DNA from: Levilactobacillus fujinensis
GTDB lineage: Bacteria; Bacillota; Bacilli; Lactobacillales; Lactobacillaceae
Direction of reading: 5' to 3'
Length of the DNA stretch: 64,000 bases
NCBI RefSeq assembly: GCF_003946335.1
Contig: NZ_RHNX01000009.1
Coordinates: 22,100-86,099 of the forward strand
Of the stretch, positions 9,850 to 18,861 are shown in pieces. A model generated the notes under the pieces. The model was not told the DNA's origin. It ran no database searches and was given only the letters and a program-made list of their open reading frames with translations. Position numbers and translations under genes: made by a program. Positions within the stretch are counted from its first letter, which is position 1. Every line of letters starts with the position of its first letter.

Positions 9850-11178
9850 ATGAAACGTTTAAAGCAAGTTGTGATGGGCCTAGTGACAGCGGTAACGTTG
9901 TTTGCAGGTGGTCTGAGTACGGCAGTGACGTCAACGATTACGGCGCACGCGGCCAGCACCAAGAGTACCAGTACCACAGTCAACCTGAAGGCCAAGGCAG
10001 GAATCGCCGTTGATTCCCAGACCGGTCAGATTCTGTACAGCAAGAACAGTGATCAGACGTTACCGGTCGCTTCCATGACGAAGTTGTTATCCATCTACAT
10101 CGTGTTGGACGCGGTGCACAGCGGTAAGCTGAAATGGGACCAAAAGATTACGATTAGCAAGGATATTGCCAAAGTGGCAAAGAACACAAACCTGTCCAAC
10201 GTTCCCTTGCGAGCGGGCCACAAGTACACAGTCAAGGCGCTATACCAAGCTTCCTTGATCTATTCGGCTAACGGGGCCGTTGAAGCCTTGGGAGTTGCAG
10301 TAGCGGGCACGCCGCACGCTTTTGTTAACATGATGAAGACACAGGCGAAGAAGCTCGGCATGACCGACGTTAAGATTTATAACGCTTGTGGGTTGACCAA
10401 CAAACAGGTCGGTAATCTCGGTTACAGTAACGTTAAAGGTTCCGCTGAAAATGAATGGTCAGCGGCCGATCAAGCTAAGCTAGCCGTCGCACTGTTGAAC
10501 AAGTACCCGGAAGTTTTACAGACCACGAAGATCACTAAGATGTGGTTTGAAAAGGGGACGCAGGACGCAACCAAGATGGACAACTGGAACTGGATGTTGA
10601 AGGGCTTAACGGCATCCTACTCAAAACTTCACGTTGACGGTTTGAAGACGGGAACGTCCGATGCTGCCGGGGCCAACTTTACCGGGACTGCCAACAACAA
10701 TGGGAATCGTATCGTGACTGTGGTCTTGCATGCCGCGCACAAGTCAGAGACTGACGCTTCTCGTTTCCAACAGACGCAGAAGATGATGTCTTACGTCTAC
10801 AATAACTTCAAGACGGTAACCTACAAGGCCGGCGACCAAGTTAAGGGCGCTAAGACCGTGAAGACCAATGACGCTAAAGAGAAGACGGCCAAGACGGTGT
10901 TGTCAGACAGTGTTAAATTGTGGATTCGTGACGACCAAGTCGCCAGCAATATTTCTGCAACGACCACGTTAAAGTCGAAATTGACGAAGAACAAGGCGTT
11001 GGAGGCACCAGTTGCTAAGAACACCGAGGTGGGGACGGCCAATATCTCGCTGAAGGGCGACCAATTAGGGTTCTTAGGCAATACTAAGACGACCAAGGTA
11101 CCCGTTAAGGTCACCAAGGCCGTAGAAAAGGCCAATATCTTTGTGCGGATGTGGCGCGCAATCGTTTCGTTATTCTAA
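9850..11178 (+). CDS. dacA: Serine-type D-alanyl-D-alanine carboxypeptidase (PBP5-like)
   Basis: A 442-residue exported peptidase that trims the terminal D-Ala from peptidoglycan stem peptides. ATG 9850 has Shine-Dalgarno AGAGGAG. A signal peptide (about 1-34, ending TAHA) is followed by the catalytic domain with SMTK (Ser75, Lys78), SAN (139-141) and KTG (266-268), the three motifs of family S11. A C-terminal all-beta PBP5 domain follows, and the last residues (about 425-442, IFVRMWRAIVSLF) form the amphipathic membrane anchor. Length is as expected. It lies 209 bp after the histidine kinase gene, so it may have its own promoter; the adjacency suggests but does not prove control by that system. 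Confidence 0.93.
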   Translation: MKRLKQVVMGLVTAVTLFAGGLSTAVTSTITAHAASTKSTSTTVNLKAKAGIAVDSQTGQILYSKNSDQTLPVASMTKLLSIYIVLDAVHSGKLKWDQKITISKDIAKVAKNTNLSNVPLRAGHKYTVKALYQASLIYSANGAVEALGVAVAGTPHAFVNMMKTQAKKLGMTDVKIYNACGLTNKQVGNLGYSNVKGSAENEWSAADQAKLAVALLNKYPEVLQTTKITKMWFEKGTQDATKMDNWNWMLKGLTASYSKLHVDGLKTGTSDAAGANFTGTANNNGNRIVTVVLHAAHKSETDASRFQQTQKMMSYVYNNFKTVTYKAGDQVKGAKTVKTNDAKEKTAKTVLSDSVKLWIRDDQVASNISATTTLKSKLTKNKALEAPVAKNTEVGTANISLKGDQLGFLGNTKTTKVPVKVTKAVEKANIFVRMWRAIVSLF

Positions 11179-11191
11179 GTTGAATTTGTAA

Positions 11192-11222
11192 GTCGTTACC
11201 GATAAGGGTAGCGGCTTTTTTT
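11192..11222 (+). terminator. Terminator of dacA
   Basis: GTCGTTACC (11192-11200) pairs with GGTAGCGGC (11207-11215), nine pairs including G-U, loop GATAAG, then seven T. Confidence 0.85.
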
Positions 11223-11530
11223 CTGCACCCCAGTATAATGGTAGAAAGTGTTGCCCCAACTTGATTTTAATCAAAGCTAAGTACAGACCTCGCCGGTATG
11301 CTAGGACATATCATCGGAATATGAGTTGAACTTGATAGGCAATAAAAATTAAAAATAAATTTCAAAGTGGTCTAAATGCATGGGGGACAAGGCTGGTGAC
11401 GCTTTCTAAAGATTGTCTATGGCCTGTTATTGTTTTGACAAGTCAAGTATTAATGTGCGAAGATACTTTTAATATTAGCCTAAGACATGCATTTTTAAGG
11501 ATATTTTGAGGATAAAGGGAGTTGGCATTC
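11223..11530. other. Upstream region of the YhgE gene with a dispersed repeat copy
   Basis: No gene. A palindrome TTGACAAGTCAA lies at 11435-11446; it includes a TTGACA hexamer but no well-spaced -10 follows. Bases 11366-11414 resemble 48990-49035, upstream of another surface-related locus; the clearest shared stretch is GGGACAA(T)GGCTGGTGAC. Confidence 0.4.
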
Positions 11531-14500
11531 GTGAACATGGTAAAAGGTGAATGGAACTACATTCGGCACAATCGGTTGATCTTGATCTCCGTATTGGCCA
11601 TTATGTTTATTCCATTTCTCTACAGTATCTTCTTTCTGAAGTCAGTCTGGGATCCATATGGCGAGACTGGAAAGTTACCCGTTGCGGTGGTTAATCAGGA
11701 TAAACCTGTGACCTACCAAGGGGAAAAGTTAAATGTTGGGGACCAGACCATCACCAATTTGAAGAAAAATAAGCAATTGGGATGGCGGTTCGTTTCTGCC
11801 AAAACGGCGGCGCAGGGATTAAAGGACCACAAGTATTACACGGTCATCACGATTCCTAAGAACTTCTCGGCCAACGCAGCAACGGCCTTGGACAAGCACC
11901 CAAAGAAAATGACCTTTACTTATAAAACCAACGCGTCTGCAAACTACATCGCGAAGGTGATGAGTGATGTTGGTTCGGACGAGCTGAACAGCGAAATTCG
12001 TGCGAAGGTGACGAAGGCTTACGCCCAAGCAACCTTTAAGCAGATCTACGCGGTCGGTAAAGGGATGAATAAGGCGGCCAAAGGATCGAGCCAGTTGAAA
12101 GACGGAACGGTCACGTTGACTGACGGTCTGAACACCTACACGACTGGGGTCAAGACGCTGAACAGTGGTCTGCAACAAATGAAGACCTCCGTGACGCCTT
12201 TAGCAACTGGTATTCAAAAGTTGTCGTCTGGTTCTAAGACGCTGCAGAGTGGGTTAAGCACCTACACGGCAGGGGTCGGTCAGTACGCAACTGGGGTTAA
12301 TCAGTACACGTCTGGTGTCGGCCAATATACTGCCGGGGTTAACCAGTACACCAGTGGAACTGGCCAATATGTCAGTGGTGTCAACCAATTCACGAGTGGT
12401 GTTAGCCAGTTAAGTGCTGGCATGCCACAACTGACGGCTGGGACTAAGAAGCTCGCCAATGGTGCGAACACCCTGAACTCTGGTGTCTACAAGTACGTCG
12501 ACGGGGTTTACACGCTGAATACTGGGGTTAAGCAATTAGGCAGTGGGGCAACTTCGCTGGCTAGTGGCGTTTCACAGTTGTACGACGGGAGTTCTTCATT
12601 GAATTCTGGGTTGTCGACTTTGAGTGGTAACTCGTCTGATTTAACAGCAGGTGCCAATACATTAGCCACGCAAGCACAGACTTTATCAGATGGTGTTAGC
12701 CAGTTAGGTGCAGCTGCTGATAAGATGATGAGTCAACTCCAAGGTGATGGTACTGCTACTAATCCTGGAGCAGCCGGACAATTGACTACTTTGACTAATG
12801 GATTGACTGAAATCAGTGATGGTGCCAAGACGGCTGCTACTTTGGCTGAACAAGCTAAGGCATTAGCAGCAAGTCAAACTAAGGCAGCCGCTGCAACGCC
12901 ATCCCAGTCAAGTACAACAACGACCTCTGGAGCTAATAGTGACTCTGTCAACTCTGCACAAAATGCGGCGGCAGAAGCTTCAAGTACCGCTGCTGCTTTA
13001 AAGGCTGCGGCAGGTAAGGAAGATAATAGCTCAGAAGTCTCTGCTTTGGCGGATAAACTAGTTGGTGAAACGGCTACTGCTAAGAGTTCTGCAGATTCGA
13101 TTTCAACTAAGAGTACCAGTACAACAACGGCATCGGCTCAAGCAGCTACGCCAACTTCTAAGGATGCACAGTTGATTGCTGTTACGGCAGGACTTGCTAC
13201 GGCTACTGCCAAAGTGTCTGAAGGATTAACCCAGGTAATGAGTGAACTGGGCCAGGCCGATGTTTCAGGAACACTGCAACAATTATCAGCATTTGCTCAG
13301 GGTGTACAATCACTCAATTCCCAAGTCAACGGTGGCTCAACGACCTTAACGTCCGGTGTGAACACATTAGCTAACGGTGTTAAGGCGTACACATCCGGTG
13401 TCGACCAAGCCTTCGCCGGGTCAACGACCTTGAAGAATGGATTGAACACGCTGAATAGCCAAGTACCAACCTTAACTAATGGGGTTACGCAGATTCTGAA
13501 CGGAACTGCCGAATTAGCTAAGAACGGGGCTGCTTTGAAGAGCGGTTCTAAGCAGGTTTCTAGTGGTGCAACGACGCTGAACAGTGGCTTACAAACGGCC
13601 GCTGCCGGTGTGAACAAGTTGAATGCCAATACGGGTAAGTTGAATGCTGCTGGCTCGAAGTTAACCTCTAGTTCGGGTCAACTTTCCGCTGCTGGTTCTA
13701 AGCTGAACGCCAACACACCAAAGCTGACTGCTGCCGGCAACAAGTTGACGAGCAACTCGAACAAGCTGAACCAAGGGGCAAGTCAATTGAGCTCTGGTTT
13801 GACCACGTTGAACGCTAGCGTACCAACCTTGACCAGTGGGGTTAACCAACTGGCTGACGGGTCCGCTAAGTTAAATGCCAACAGTGCCAAGCTGGTTAGT
13901 GGTGCGAACAAGCTTAAGGACGGGAGCGGTACTTTAGCGAAGTCCTTGAAGAGTGGTGCTGATGAGCTTGCAGCCCAACCACTGACAAATAAGACGGCCG
14001 ACATGTTTGCTGCACCAACGAAACTGAAGCATGAAAACTACAGCTACGTGCCAAACTATGGTCACGCCTTAGCACCATACGTTCTGTCCGTTGCCCTCTA
14101 CGTTGGGACTCTGGTCTTCAACTTTGCCTTCCCAATTCGGAAGGTCTCACGTGAAGACGGGACTGCTACGGGCTGGTTCCTCAGTAAAGTTTCTATTGGT
14201 GCCTTCGAAGCACTGGCAATGGGACTTGTCGAACCAGTACTCATGATGTTGGGTGGCTTGACGGTCGACAATCCAGGTCAAATGATTCTGGTTTCCGTGT
14301 TCTTCGCGGAGGCGTCGATGTTTATCGTCATGTTCCTGTCGATGCTGCTAGATAACCCTGGTCGTTTCATCGCTATGGTTCTCCTGATGCTCCAACTTGG
14401 TGGTTCCGGTGGGACCTTCCCAATGGAAGTCACGAACCACTTCTACAACGTGGTGCACCCATTCTTGCCAATGACTTACTCGATCCTCGGATTCCGTGAA

Positions 14501-14695
14501 GCCATTACGTCAGGGATGACGGGTGAAGTTGGTCAGGCCGTTTGGATGCTGACGCTGTTCACGATTCTGTCATTAGCGCTGTTATGGCCAACGATGGTTT
14601 GGTTGCAACGAAAGCACCTGATGGGCAAGTCGCAGTTGGACGACAACCAAAAGTTACAAGAGGTTGAAGACCCAACCGCACATAACCATTCATAA
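11531..14695 (+). CDS. YhgE/Pip domain membrane protein with very long repeat region
   Basis: I choose GTG 11531 because AAAGGGAG ends 9 nt upstream; the in-frame TTG at 11522 abuts that Shine-Dalgarno. The protein has 1054 residues. One N-terminal membrane helix (about 17-37) and a YhgE domain are followed by about 700 residues of short repeats of the form GxxxYxSGVxxL with a period near 11. Five or six membrane helices of ABC-2 type lie at the C-terminus (about 860-1035). The family includes the phage-infection protein Pip and type VII secretion-associated EsaA relatives. Residues about 395-590 form an Ala/Ser/Thr insert (AAAATPSQSSTTTTSG...) that interrupts the repeat and uses more AT-rich codons. 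A role at the envelope is likely; the transported or bound partner is unknown. Confidence 0.85.
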   Translation: MNMVKGEWNYIRHNRLILISVLAIMFIPFLYSIFFLKSVWDPYGETGKLPVAVVNQDKPVTYQGEKLNVGDQTITNLKKNKQLGWRFVSAKTAAQGLKDHKYYTVITIPKNFSANAATALDKHPKKMTFTYKTNASANYIAKVMSDVGSDELNSEIRAKVTKAYAQATFKQIYAVGKGMNKAAKGSSQLKDGTVTLTDGLNTYTTGVKTLNSGLQQMKTSVTPLATGIQKLSSGSKTLQSGLSTYTAGVGQYATGVNQYTSGVGQYTAGVNQYTSGTGQYVSGVNQFTSGVSQLSAGMPQLTAGTKKLANGANTLNSGVYKYVDGVYTLNTGVKQLGSGATSLASGVSQLYDGSSSLNSGLSTLSGNSSDLTAGANTLATQAQTLSDGVSQLGAAADKMMSQLQGDGTATNPGAAGQLTTLTNGLTEISDGAKTAATLAEQAKALAASQTKAAAATPSQSSTTTTSGANSDSVNSAQNAAAEASSTAAALKAAAGKEDNSSEVSALADKLVGETATAKSSADSISTKSTSTTTASAQAATPTSKDAQLIAVTAGLATATAKVSEGLTQVMSELGQADVSGTLQQLSAFAQGVQSLNSQVNGGSTTLTSGVNTLANGVKAYTSGVDQAFAGSTTLKNGLNTLNSQVPTLTNGVTQILNGTAELAKNGAALKSGSKQVSSGATTLNSGLQTAAAGVNKLNANTGKLNAAGSKLTSSSGQLSAAGSKLNANTPKLTAAGNKLTSNSNKLNQGASQLSSGLTTLNASVPTLTSGVNQLADGSAKLNANSAKLVSGANKLKDGSGTLAKSLKSGADELAAQPLTNKTADMFAAPTKLKHENYSYVPNYGHALAPYVLSVALYVGTLVFNFAFPIRKVSREDGTATGWFLSKVSIGAFEALAMGLVEPVLMMLGGLTVDNPGQMILVSVFFAEASMFIVMFLSMLLDNPGRFIAMVLLMLQLGGSGGTFPMEVTNHFYNVVHPFLPMTYSILGFREAITSGMTGEVGQAVWMLTLFTILSLALLWPTMVWLQRKHLMGKSQLDDNQKLQEVEDPTAHNHS

Positions 14696-14708
14696 AATGA
14701 GTAATGAG

Positions 14709-14739
14709 GAGTCTGGATGAAAATCCGGGCTCTTTTTTT
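14709..14739 (+). terminator. Terminator of the YhgE gene
   Basis: GAGTCTGGAT (14709-14718) pairs with ATCCGGGCTC (14723-14732) around a GAAA tetraloop, followed by seven T. Confidence 0.9.
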
Positions 14740-14821
14740 GCGACAAAATCACTAAATTGGACCGGAAGCGCTTGGCCTTTTTGCGTATAATGGGACTCAG
14801 TAGGAGAAAAGAGGAACTAGT

Positions 14822-15316
14822 ATGCTGGCAACATTTCGTTTTGCAACCGCCACTGATCAAGCGAGTATCGTGGCCATCTATAATGAGGCCATTGCCACAA
14901 AAGGAAGCACTGCCGACCTGACGTCAGTGACAGTTAGTCAACGCCAACCTTGGTTCGCGGAGTTCTCCAATGACCACTTTCCGTTATGGGTGATTGAGAG
15001 CGCTGGTAACGTCGTTGGATTCATTGGCTTGGAACCTTATAGCAATCGTGCAGGGTACCGTTATACGGCCGAAATAGCCCTTTATTTGACCCATACCGCT
15101 CAGGGACAACATCTAGGTCGGCAAGCGGTGGCCTGGGCAGAAGATCAGGCGGCCAAGCTGGGAATTACGACAATAATTTCACGGATATTTGGTCATAATC
15201 AGGCAAGTCGCAGATTGTTTGAAAGGGCCGGGTACGCACACTGGGGCCACTTACCAGCAATCGCTGAGATGGCCGGCTTCTCGGCTGATTTAGAAGTTTA
15301 CGGGAAGCATTTGTAG
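14822..15316 (+). CDS. GNAT acetyltransferase, phosphinothricin-acetyltransferase-like
   Basis: A 164-residue protein from ATG 14822, Shine-Dalgarno AGAGGAA. It starts FRFATATDQASIVAIYNEAI and has YRYTAEIALYL, then the acetyl-CoA pyrophosphate loop (QGQHLGRQA) and the segment GHNQASRRLFERAGY. This order is that of the Pat/YwnH group, which acetylates amines such as phosphinothricin or methionine sulfoximine. The true substrate here is unknown. A TATAAT at 14786-14791 is a probable -10 box. An AAGCGCTT palindrome at 14765-14772 resembles half of a CcpA cre site but misses two consensus positions. Confidence 0.85.
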   Translation: MLATFRFATATDQASIVAIYNEAIATKGSTADLTSVTVSQRQPWFAEFSNDHFPLWVIESAGNVVGFIGLEPYSNRAGYRYTAEIALYLTHTAQGQHLGRQAVAWAEDQAAKLGITTIISRIFGHNQASRRLFERAGYAHWGHLPAIAEMAGFSADLEVYGKHL

Positions 15317-15525
15317 GCGGTATCGGTCTTATGAAAGCGGACTGAATTTTTTCACAAAGGGAGAAGCAAACCGGGTTAAATCCCGGATACAGCTTGATAA
15401 ATATTAGACTTATTATATGAAAATGACTTGAAACATGTTAAAATATCATCGTGTGGTTTTATGGCTAATGGGTAAACCCGTTAACCTGATTCATATCTCA
15501 GAGTATTCGACGGAGGCAAACATTC

Positions 15526-16326
15526 TTGAATAAACGACGGCCAAACCCCAAGCAGGTTACGGATCCCAATGAACCCTTATGGCGGTCCACACTGCGGGTT
15601 GCCATGCCCCTTAACTTGAGTTATATCCCAATTGGGCTGGCTTGTGGGATTTTGCTACACGCGGCAGGATTTAATACCTTGCTGACTGGATTAGTGTCAA
15701 TCATGGTCTTTTCAGGTGGGGCACAATTTTTAATTGCCACGATGTTGACCATTAATTCCCCATTACTTTCAATTGTTTTGATGCTGTTCTTCTTGGAGCT
15801 ACGGTATGCTTTACTGAGTTCGAGTTTATCGCCTTACTTAAAGGGACAACCCAATCATTTTCTATTTATTTTTGCGGTGTCTTTAAACGATGAAAACTAT
15901 GCGATTAACTACTTAAAATTCGCCACTGATAAAAAATGGACGGGTAAGGAAGCCTTGATGGTGGAACACTACTCCTTACTGTTCTGGGCTGTCAGTAACG
16001 TTGTCGGCAGCTTGATCGGCAGCACATTGAAGATTGACTTGGGAATTGTAAACTTTGCCCTGACGGCGCTCTTCTTGTACATGATCGTGATGCAGATCAA
16101 GAACCGGTTGACGGTTGTGATCTGCCTGATTTCTGGCGTGCTGGCAGCGGTATGTATGATGCTGACCAAGAGTACGTTGGGATTGGTCATTTCGACGATC
16201 ATTGCTTCGCTGATTGGATTCTACTTAGAGACGACTTTGCGGAAGCATTTACCCGACAGTCATTGGCTGTGGAAACTACGGGGGCCGGGCGCAAAGAAGT
16301 CAGCGGTTGAAAATACGGACGAATAG
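15526..16326 (+). CDS. azlC: Branched-chain amino acid exporter subunit AzlC
   Basis: The larger subunit of the AzlCD exporter. It starts with TTG at 15526, chosen because GGAGG lies 9 nt upstream and no later start has a site. The 266-residue protein has a polar N-terminus and five to seven hydrophobic segments, with family motifs NLSYIPIGLACGILLHAAGF and FSGGAQFL (about 62-69). The azlD gene follows after 17 bp. AzlCD-type pairs export branched-chain amino acids and their analogues (azaleucine resistance). No leucine-responsive site was recognised upstream. Confidence 0.9.
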   Translation: MNKRRPNPKQVTDPNEPLWRSTLRVAMPLNLSYIPIGLACGILLHAAGFNTLLTGLVSIMVFSGGAQFLIATMLTINSPLLSIVLMLFFLELRYALLSSSLSPYLKGQPNHFLFIFAVSLNDENYAINYLKFATDKKWTGKEALMVEHYSLLFWAVSNVVGSLIGSTLKIDLGIVNFALTALFLYMIVMQIKNRLTVVICLISGVLAAVCMMLTKSTLGLVISTIIASLIGFYLETTLRKHLPDSHWLWKLRGPGAKKSAVENTDE

Positions 16327-16343
16327 GATACGGGAGACGCTAT

Positions 16344-16691
16344 ATGAGTGCAGTTAATACGTGGAACAGTACGCAACACTTTTGGTTGATCATTTTGGGC
16401 TTTTGCGTTGCCTTTGTGCCGCGCTTTCTACCCCTAATGTTATTCACCAAACGGGCAATTCCCGAATGGTTCAACGAATGGATGAAGTTTGTGCCGGTGT
16501 CGCTGTTTACGGCGCTGGTCGTTAAAGATGTCTTCATCGACAGTGCGAGCTATGCGCTGATTTTAAACCATTTTTCAGAAATGCTGGCGGCCGTCGTGGT
16601 GGTCATTATCGCCTACAGAACGCGATCAATGGCGCTTTCGGTGATTACCGGGTTGGTTGCGGTGTTCCTGTTATCGATGTTTATTGCGTGA
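16344..16691 (+). CDS. azlD: Branched-chain amino acid exporter subunit AzlD
   Basis: A 115-residue protein with about four membrane helices, ATG 16344, 17 bp after azlC. The motif FVPRFLPLMLF followed by IPEWFNEWMKFVPVSLF is characteristic of AzlD. It pairs with AzlC to form the exporter. Length is normal for the small subunit. A terminator follows at 16712. Confidence 0.88.
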   Translation: MSAVNTWNSTQHFWLIILGFCVAFVPRFLPLMLFTKRAIPEWFNEWMKFVPVSLFTALVVKDVFIDSASYALILNHFSEMLAAVVVVIIAYRTRSMALSVITGLVAVFLLSMFIA

Positions 16692-16711
16692 TTAAAATGA
16701 ATAAATTTAGT

Positions 16712-16747
16712 AGAGTCGGGTTAGAGTAAATCTAGTCTGGCTCTTTT
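16712..16747 (+). terminator. Terminator of azlCD
   Basis: A 14-pair stem with several G-U pairs: 16712-16725 (AGAGTC...) with 16731-16744 (...GGCTCT), loop GTAAA, then TTTT. Confidence 0.75.
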
Positions 16748-16787
16748 ATATAAAGTACTGACCGATTTAGCTGCTGATGTGTGAGCG

Positions 16788-16897
16788 TTTTCTGCAGGTT
16801 TTCTGCAGATTTTGAAGTGATGATATATCCTAAAAGCTGTCATACCAGGGGTTAACGAGATATTTAATCTGCAGGTTTTCTGCAAGTTTTCTGCAGG
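16788..16897 (+). repeat. Five 11-bp direct repeats (TTTTCTGCAGG), iteron-like
   Basis: Units lie at 16788-16798, 16799-16809, 16865-16875 (TAATCTGCAGG), 16876-16886 (TTTTCTGCAAG) and 16887-16897. They form a pair and a triplet. The two clusters start 77 bp apart, exactly seven 11-bp periods, so all copies face the same side of the helix. An A/T-rich tract (TTAAAAAAATTTTTTT) follows directly. This pattern resembles plasmid replication iterons or an operator array. No Rep gene is in the window. Confidence 0.75.
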
Positions 16898-16920
16898 TTA
16901 AAAAAATTTTTTTGGGGAAA

Positions 16921-17004
16921 ATGATGAATTATCAACTAATGGCACAGATACAAGCTATGCCGGATTTAATGCGTGCTATTCTTAATGGCGATAAGCAAAT
17001 TTAG
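16921..17004 (+). CDS. Putative 27-residue mini-ORF between the repeats and the RHH gene
   Basis: ATG ATG start at 16921 just after TTGGGGAAA, stop TAG at 17002-17004. The peptide MMNYQLMAQIQAMPDLMRAI... is Met-rich and looks amphipathic; I recognise no family. The ribosome site (GGGG, 3 nt away) is too close to the first ATG and better spaced to the second. It could be a leader peptide for the RHH gene 93 bp downstream or a remnant of a longer gene. Low confidence. Confidence 0.3.
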   Translation: MMNYQLMAQIQAMPDLMRAILNGDKQI

Positions 17005-17096
17005 TTTTGGCTTTAAGGACAGCGTTGCAATCTTTTTAATTGACCTATCCTATAAAAAAGCCTATGGTTGGCCGCAGAAAAGAGGTACCATGCATA

Positions 17097-17303
17097 ATGG
17101 CAGAAACAATTTCGATTCGTTTAGATAAGGAAACAGAACGACGGTTAGAGAGCTATACGCGCCTGCACCGCATCAATGATGAGGATTACATTAAGCAGGT
17201 GGTTGCAGTTAGCCTGGAGAGCCGGCCAACTGAACGCGTGGCAAAACGGCCAATGACGAATCTGTCGTGGCGGGATACTTTGAAAGAATTGGACTTGGAC
17301 TAA
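17097..17303 (+). CDS. Ribbon-helix-helix protein (orphan antitoxin-like or plasmid copy-control-like)
   Basis: I choose ATG 17097 with AGAGG 12 nt upstream, because the longer frame from TTG 17040 has no site and a non-family N-terminus. The 68-residue protein begins MAETISIRLDKETERRLE, a typical RHH beta-strand with following helix. It continues with HRINDEDYIKQVVAVSLES, and its tail NLSWRDTLKELDLD is of the sort that wraps a toxin in RelB/DUF6290 antitoxins. No toxin gene lies within 300 bp on either side. The 11-bp repeats upstream are plausible binding sites. A terminator follows 10 bp after the stop. Confidence 0.7.
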   Translation: MAETISIRLDKETERRLESYTRLHRINDEDYIKQVVAVSLESRPTERVAKRPMTNLSWRDTLKELDLD

Positions 17304-17312
17304 AGTAAAAAA

Positions 17313-17352
17313 CTCTCTGTAGGTTCGATTGGGAATCTACGGAGAGCTTTTT
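17313..17352 (+). terminator. Terminator of the RHH gene
   Basis: CTCTCTGTAGGTT (17313-17325) pairs with the inverted AATCTACGGAGAG segment (about 17334-17346) with G-U pairs, then CTTTTT. Confidence 0.8.
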
Positions 17353-17534
17353 GAATTTACAAGACCTGTAAATTTGTTTGCTACTAAAGCGGGTACTGGA
17401 CCATGACGATGTTGGGTTTACCAGACCCCAACGGTTGCTGGGGACTTTACTAAGATTCGAGAAAAAAATAAAGGACGAATGGTGCCAAAGGAAGGCTAAT
17501 GTTGTTATTCAGCCTATAATTCCCCGTAAAAAAG

Positions 17535-17576
17535 ACACCAACCAACGGTGATCAATCCGTCAGTTGGTGTCTTTTC
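17535..17576. terminator. Bidirectional terminator, mainly for cfa
   Basis: GACACCAAC (17535-17543) pairs with GTTGGTGTC (17564-17572), with an inner ACGG/CCGT pair. It is flanked by an A-tract on the left and TTTT on the right. It lies 37 bp beyond the cfa stop codon. Confidence 0.88.
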
Positions 17577-17612
17577 CGTCGCGCAATCCGCGGTCGCACG
17601 ACTTCATTTGAA

Positions 17613-18809
17613 TTAGTTAGTTACCTCGGCATGACTGTCCGTATACATATAGTCACGGGTCATTGGCAACATCCGGGCTGAAGGGCCCTTAGAAATCAAA
17701 TACTGAATCACGTCAATATTACCAGATTTGAAGGACGCTGCGCAAGCTTGTAAATAAAGATCCCACATGCGAACGAACCGATCGTCGAACATCTTGGTCA
17801 CTTCATCACGGTGTTCATTGAAATTCTTGTCCCAAATTTCAACGGTCTTTTGGTAGTGACGACGTAGTGGCTCCATGTCGTCGATCTGCAGACCACTTTC
17901 AATGATATGCGTGGTGTTTTCAATCAAGCCGGGAACGTAGCCACCGGGGAAGATCCACTTGTTGAGCCAGCCATTGTTGGCCCCACCCTGTTGACGAGTT
18001 ATCCCATGAATTAGAGCGACCCCATCGTTCATCAGATACTTCTGAACGCACTCGAAGTATTGACCTAAGTTTTCTTGGCCAACGTGCTCGAACATCCCAA
18101 CGGAAGTGATGTAATCCCACTGTTCGTTGCCCAGTTCACGGTAGTCTTCCAAACGAACTTCAGCGACATTTTCGAGGCCTTCGTCTTTGATCTTCTGGTT
18201 GACATAGTCATACTGTTCCTGACTTAACGTGATCCCTGTCACGTGCAAGTCGTATTCCTTAGCAGCCGTCAGCATCAACGTGCCCCAGCCACAGCCAATA
18301 TCTAAGAGGGTCTTCCCAGGTTGGGGATCAAGCTTCTTAATGATATGGTGAACCTTATTCATTTGTGCCGTGTAGAGGTCATCTTCAGGCGTTTCAAAGT
18401 AGGCACAGGAATAAGTCATGGTGTCGTCTAACCACAGATTGTAGAAGTTATTCCCAATATCATAGTGGTTTTGTACGTCGGCCTTGCTTTCCTTTTCCGT
18501 GTGCTTTTGCTTGGGCAAAAAGTTGATAAACTTCTTATTATGGAAGAAACTGTCGGCATTTTCGTAAGCAGCCGTCAGCAGGTCCTCAATACTGCCATCG
18601 ATTTCAATCTTGCCATCCATAATAGCTTCTCCCAGCGCGATAGACGCGTTGCGGGAGATTTCCTTGACCGGAATGGCCTCGTGAAAGGTGATGGTGATCT
18701 CAGGAGTGCCAGTCCCGTAAACATCGCTACTGCCGTCCCAGTAGTTAACGCGGACGGGGATGTTGAAGGTATGGCTTAGAAACGTTTTGTAAAATGTTTT
18801 TTCAAGCAT
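17613..18809 (-). CDS. cfa: Cyclopropane-fatty-acyl-phospholipid synthase
   Basis: Cfa transfers a methylene group from S-adenosylmethionine to double bonds of membrane phospholipid acyl chains, a stationary-phase, acid and stress adaptation in lactobacilli. The 398-residue protein has an N-terminal lipid-binding part and then a class I methyltransferase fold. Motifs are the SAM site [13 protein letters not shown] (about 169-181), the catalytic region FPGGYVPG, and MTYSCAYF. Start ATG at 18809 has Shine-Dalgarno AAAGGA about 9 nt upstream on the minus strand. It is monocistronic and divergent from the TPR-like gene. Two TATAAT hexamers on the minus strand (18875-18880 and 18862-18867) are candidate -10 boxes. 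Confidence 0.95.
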   Translation of the reverse strand: MLEKTFYKTFLSHTFNIPVRVNYWDGSSDVYGTGTPEITITFHEAIPVKEISRNASIALGEAIMDGKIEIDGSIEDLLTAAYENADSFFHNKKFINFLPKQKHTEKESKADVQNHYDIGNNFYNLWLDDTMTYSCAYFETPEDDLYTAQMNKVHHIIKKLDPQPGKTLLDIGCGWGTLMLTAAKEYDLHVTGITLSQEQYDYVNQKIKDEGLENVAEVRLEDYRELGNEQWDYITSVGMFEHVGQENLGQYFECVQKYLMNDGVALIHGITRQQGGANNGWLNKWIFPGGYVPGLIENTTHIIESGLQIDDMEPLRRHYQKTVEIWDKNFNEHRDEVTKMFDDRFVRMWDLYLQACAASFKSGNIDVIQYLISKGPSARMLPMTRDYMYTDSHAEVTN

Positions 18810-18861
18810 GTCAGGAGTCCTTTCCGGTTTTCTTGTTAAATTTTGAACACAAAGAAAACGA

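Noticed and set aside
14130..14150. TCACGTGA core in the YhgE gene (and near 29720) as parS sites
   Set aside because: The flanking positions do not match parS; chance occurrence of an 8-bp palindrome.
17040..17096. Longer start for the ribbon-helix-helix gene
   Set aside because: No ribosome site at TTG 17040, and the extra residues do not fit the family.
17097..17612. A toxin partner for the RHH protein
   Set aside because: Only two terminators lie downstream before cfa, so no toxin gene could be supported.
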